Assembly: GCA_022559845.1 (NCBI GenBank)
Contig: CM040118.1
Location: forward strand, 444,290,053 to 444,354,052
Direction: 5' to 3'
Length of the DNA stretch: 64,000 nt
Source: Amorphophallus konjac
Lineage: Eukaryota > Streptophyta > Magnoliopsida > Alismatales > Araceae
The notes under the pieces were generated by a model. It saw only the letters and a list, made by a program, of their open reading frames with translations, ran no database searches and was not told where the DNA came from. A program made the translations under genes and the position numbers. This document shows, piece after piece, positions 63,249 to 64,000 of the stretch (its first letter is position 1; the number at the start of each line of letters is the position of its first letter).

Positions 63249-64000
63249 CTAGGTCCGAAGGTAAAAGAACAGTTGGAACTGGTAAAGCTTTAGCAAAAGC
63301 GTAGATATAAAAGAATGAGAAACACCAGTATTGAACAATACAAAAGTATGATGTGAATAAATTTTGATAGTACCTTCTATTAGGCCATCATCCTTTGGCA
63401 TTTCATCATCCAGCATAGCATTTAATCGAGCTTGCCGCCTGCGTCCACCATCATTTTTAGAAGGTTGATATTTCATAAGGGGGCAATCGGGCATCTGATC
63501 CTCCCGGCTTCCACATCGGAGACAAGAACCAAGGTGCTTCCAACATTCTTCAACCAAATGACCGAACTTCTCGCAAAAGATGCAAGCTATCATGACTTGC
63601 TTCTCCTCCTCTTTAACTTTCTTGTTCTTGTTATTGTTGTTGCCGATCCCATTACGAGACCTCTTCCCATTGTCACGGGATTTGTAGGACCCCATGATGC
63701 GAAATTTCTCTTCTTTCCTTCCTCTTTTCTTGTACTTGCGGCTTGATTCTTCACCTTTGCCCTTGTACTTCTCGACCTTCTCAAGGGTCCTTTCACACAA
63801 ATGAGCTCGATGGACCATCTTCGTATACGTCCAGATATTCTGAGGGCCAAGTTGTTTAACAAAAATTGGCCTCAAGCCGTCCATAAAGCGATTGGCTTTG
63901 AGGTGCTCCGTATTGATAAGATGCGGAGCATACAGTGCTTGCCTTGAGAATGGAAGTTTATATTCCGCTACGGACATCATACCTTGCCTAAGAGAGGCAA
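63249..64000 (-). pseudogene. Second Tekay-like element: gag C-terminus and protease start
   Basis: It is open on the minus strand from at least 63980 to 63249 and continues beyond the window edge. Gag text SVAEYKLPFSRQALYAPHL resembles that of Tekay F. A basic region (KYKKRGRKEEKFRIM) and a CCHC knuckle CIFCEKFGHLVEEC follow, then a second Cys cluster, CLRCGSREDQMPDC. The protease active site reads FNTGVSHSFIS: the catalytic Asp is Asn, so the protease is inactive. The family is related to F but clearly different. Confidence 0.85.

Overview
The window looks like nuclear DNA of a flowering plant made almost entirely of nested LTR retrotransposons. The evidence is: Ty1/copia elements of the Sirevirus (SIRE/Maximus) lineage, Ty3/gypsy elements of the Tat and Tekay (chromovirus) lineages, a Cassandra-type element with 5S rRNA-like LTRs, a 5'-truncated LINE and a Harbinger/Tourist-like MITE. 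I see no host protein gene, tRNA gene or functional rRNA gene. The sequence does not let me name the species.

Layout. 1-9616: a decayed Tat element on the minus strand (integrase, two RNase H domains, RT, protease, gag and a pre-gag ORF, read right to left). 9620-~11690: a Sirevirus-type LTR (J) apparently inserted in its 5' part. 11690-16490: non-coding Tat-like LTR/leader debris, short-motif arrays, a MITE and a hairpin cluster. 16489-20931: a Tekay-like LTR on the minus strand, split by a second Tekay-like LTR on the plus strand (D). 20932-53262: a Sirevirus nest. The 3' LTR of minus-strand element E (20932-22782 and 46172-47247) is split by element C (22783-46166, target duplication CTACC). 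C's gag is split in turn by element B (25449-38608, target duplication GAATG). B is complete: 1578-bp LTRs with two differences that I could see, intact gag and pol, and an intact third ORF. C and E carry a zinc-knuckle-rich gag but no pol. A LINE fragment lies in E, and another Sirevirus LTR (H) interrupts E's gag at about 51894. 53263-~62841: a decayed Tekay chromovirus (F) on the minus strand, with a Cassandra element inside its protease region (59249-59968). 62846-64000: gag-protease of a second Tekay-like element, fused directly to F's truncated 5' LTR.

The most unusual signal is in the LTRs. Each family carries its own array of short motifs with fixed spacing. In Sireviruses B, E and J the unit is two 10-bp GTCGAC-centred near-palindromes separated by 12 bp (22 bp centre to centre), repeated about every 60-90 bp. 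In B the same unit occurs in the LTR, inside the gag coding sequence and in the 3' non-coding region. Other families use other words and spacings: GTCNGTGCA in C, inverted GCGGTC pairs in D, 21-22-bp inverted repeats in F, and YCGGCGC with a 16-bp period in the Tat-like LTR. A second shared feature is a run of short hairpins next to a conserved block in the R/U5 part of all five Sirevirus LTR families, with the same layout but different sequences.

How the parts work together. B has what an autonomous element needs: promoter-bearing LTRs, an initiator-Met tRNA primer site, gag, pol and a polypurine tract. C and E keep LTRs, a polypurine tract and part of gag (C also keeps its primer site), so they would depend on enzymes supplied by a relative. 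The Tat and Tekay copies are inactivated by stops, frameshifts, lost catalytic residues, insertions or loss of promoter sequence.
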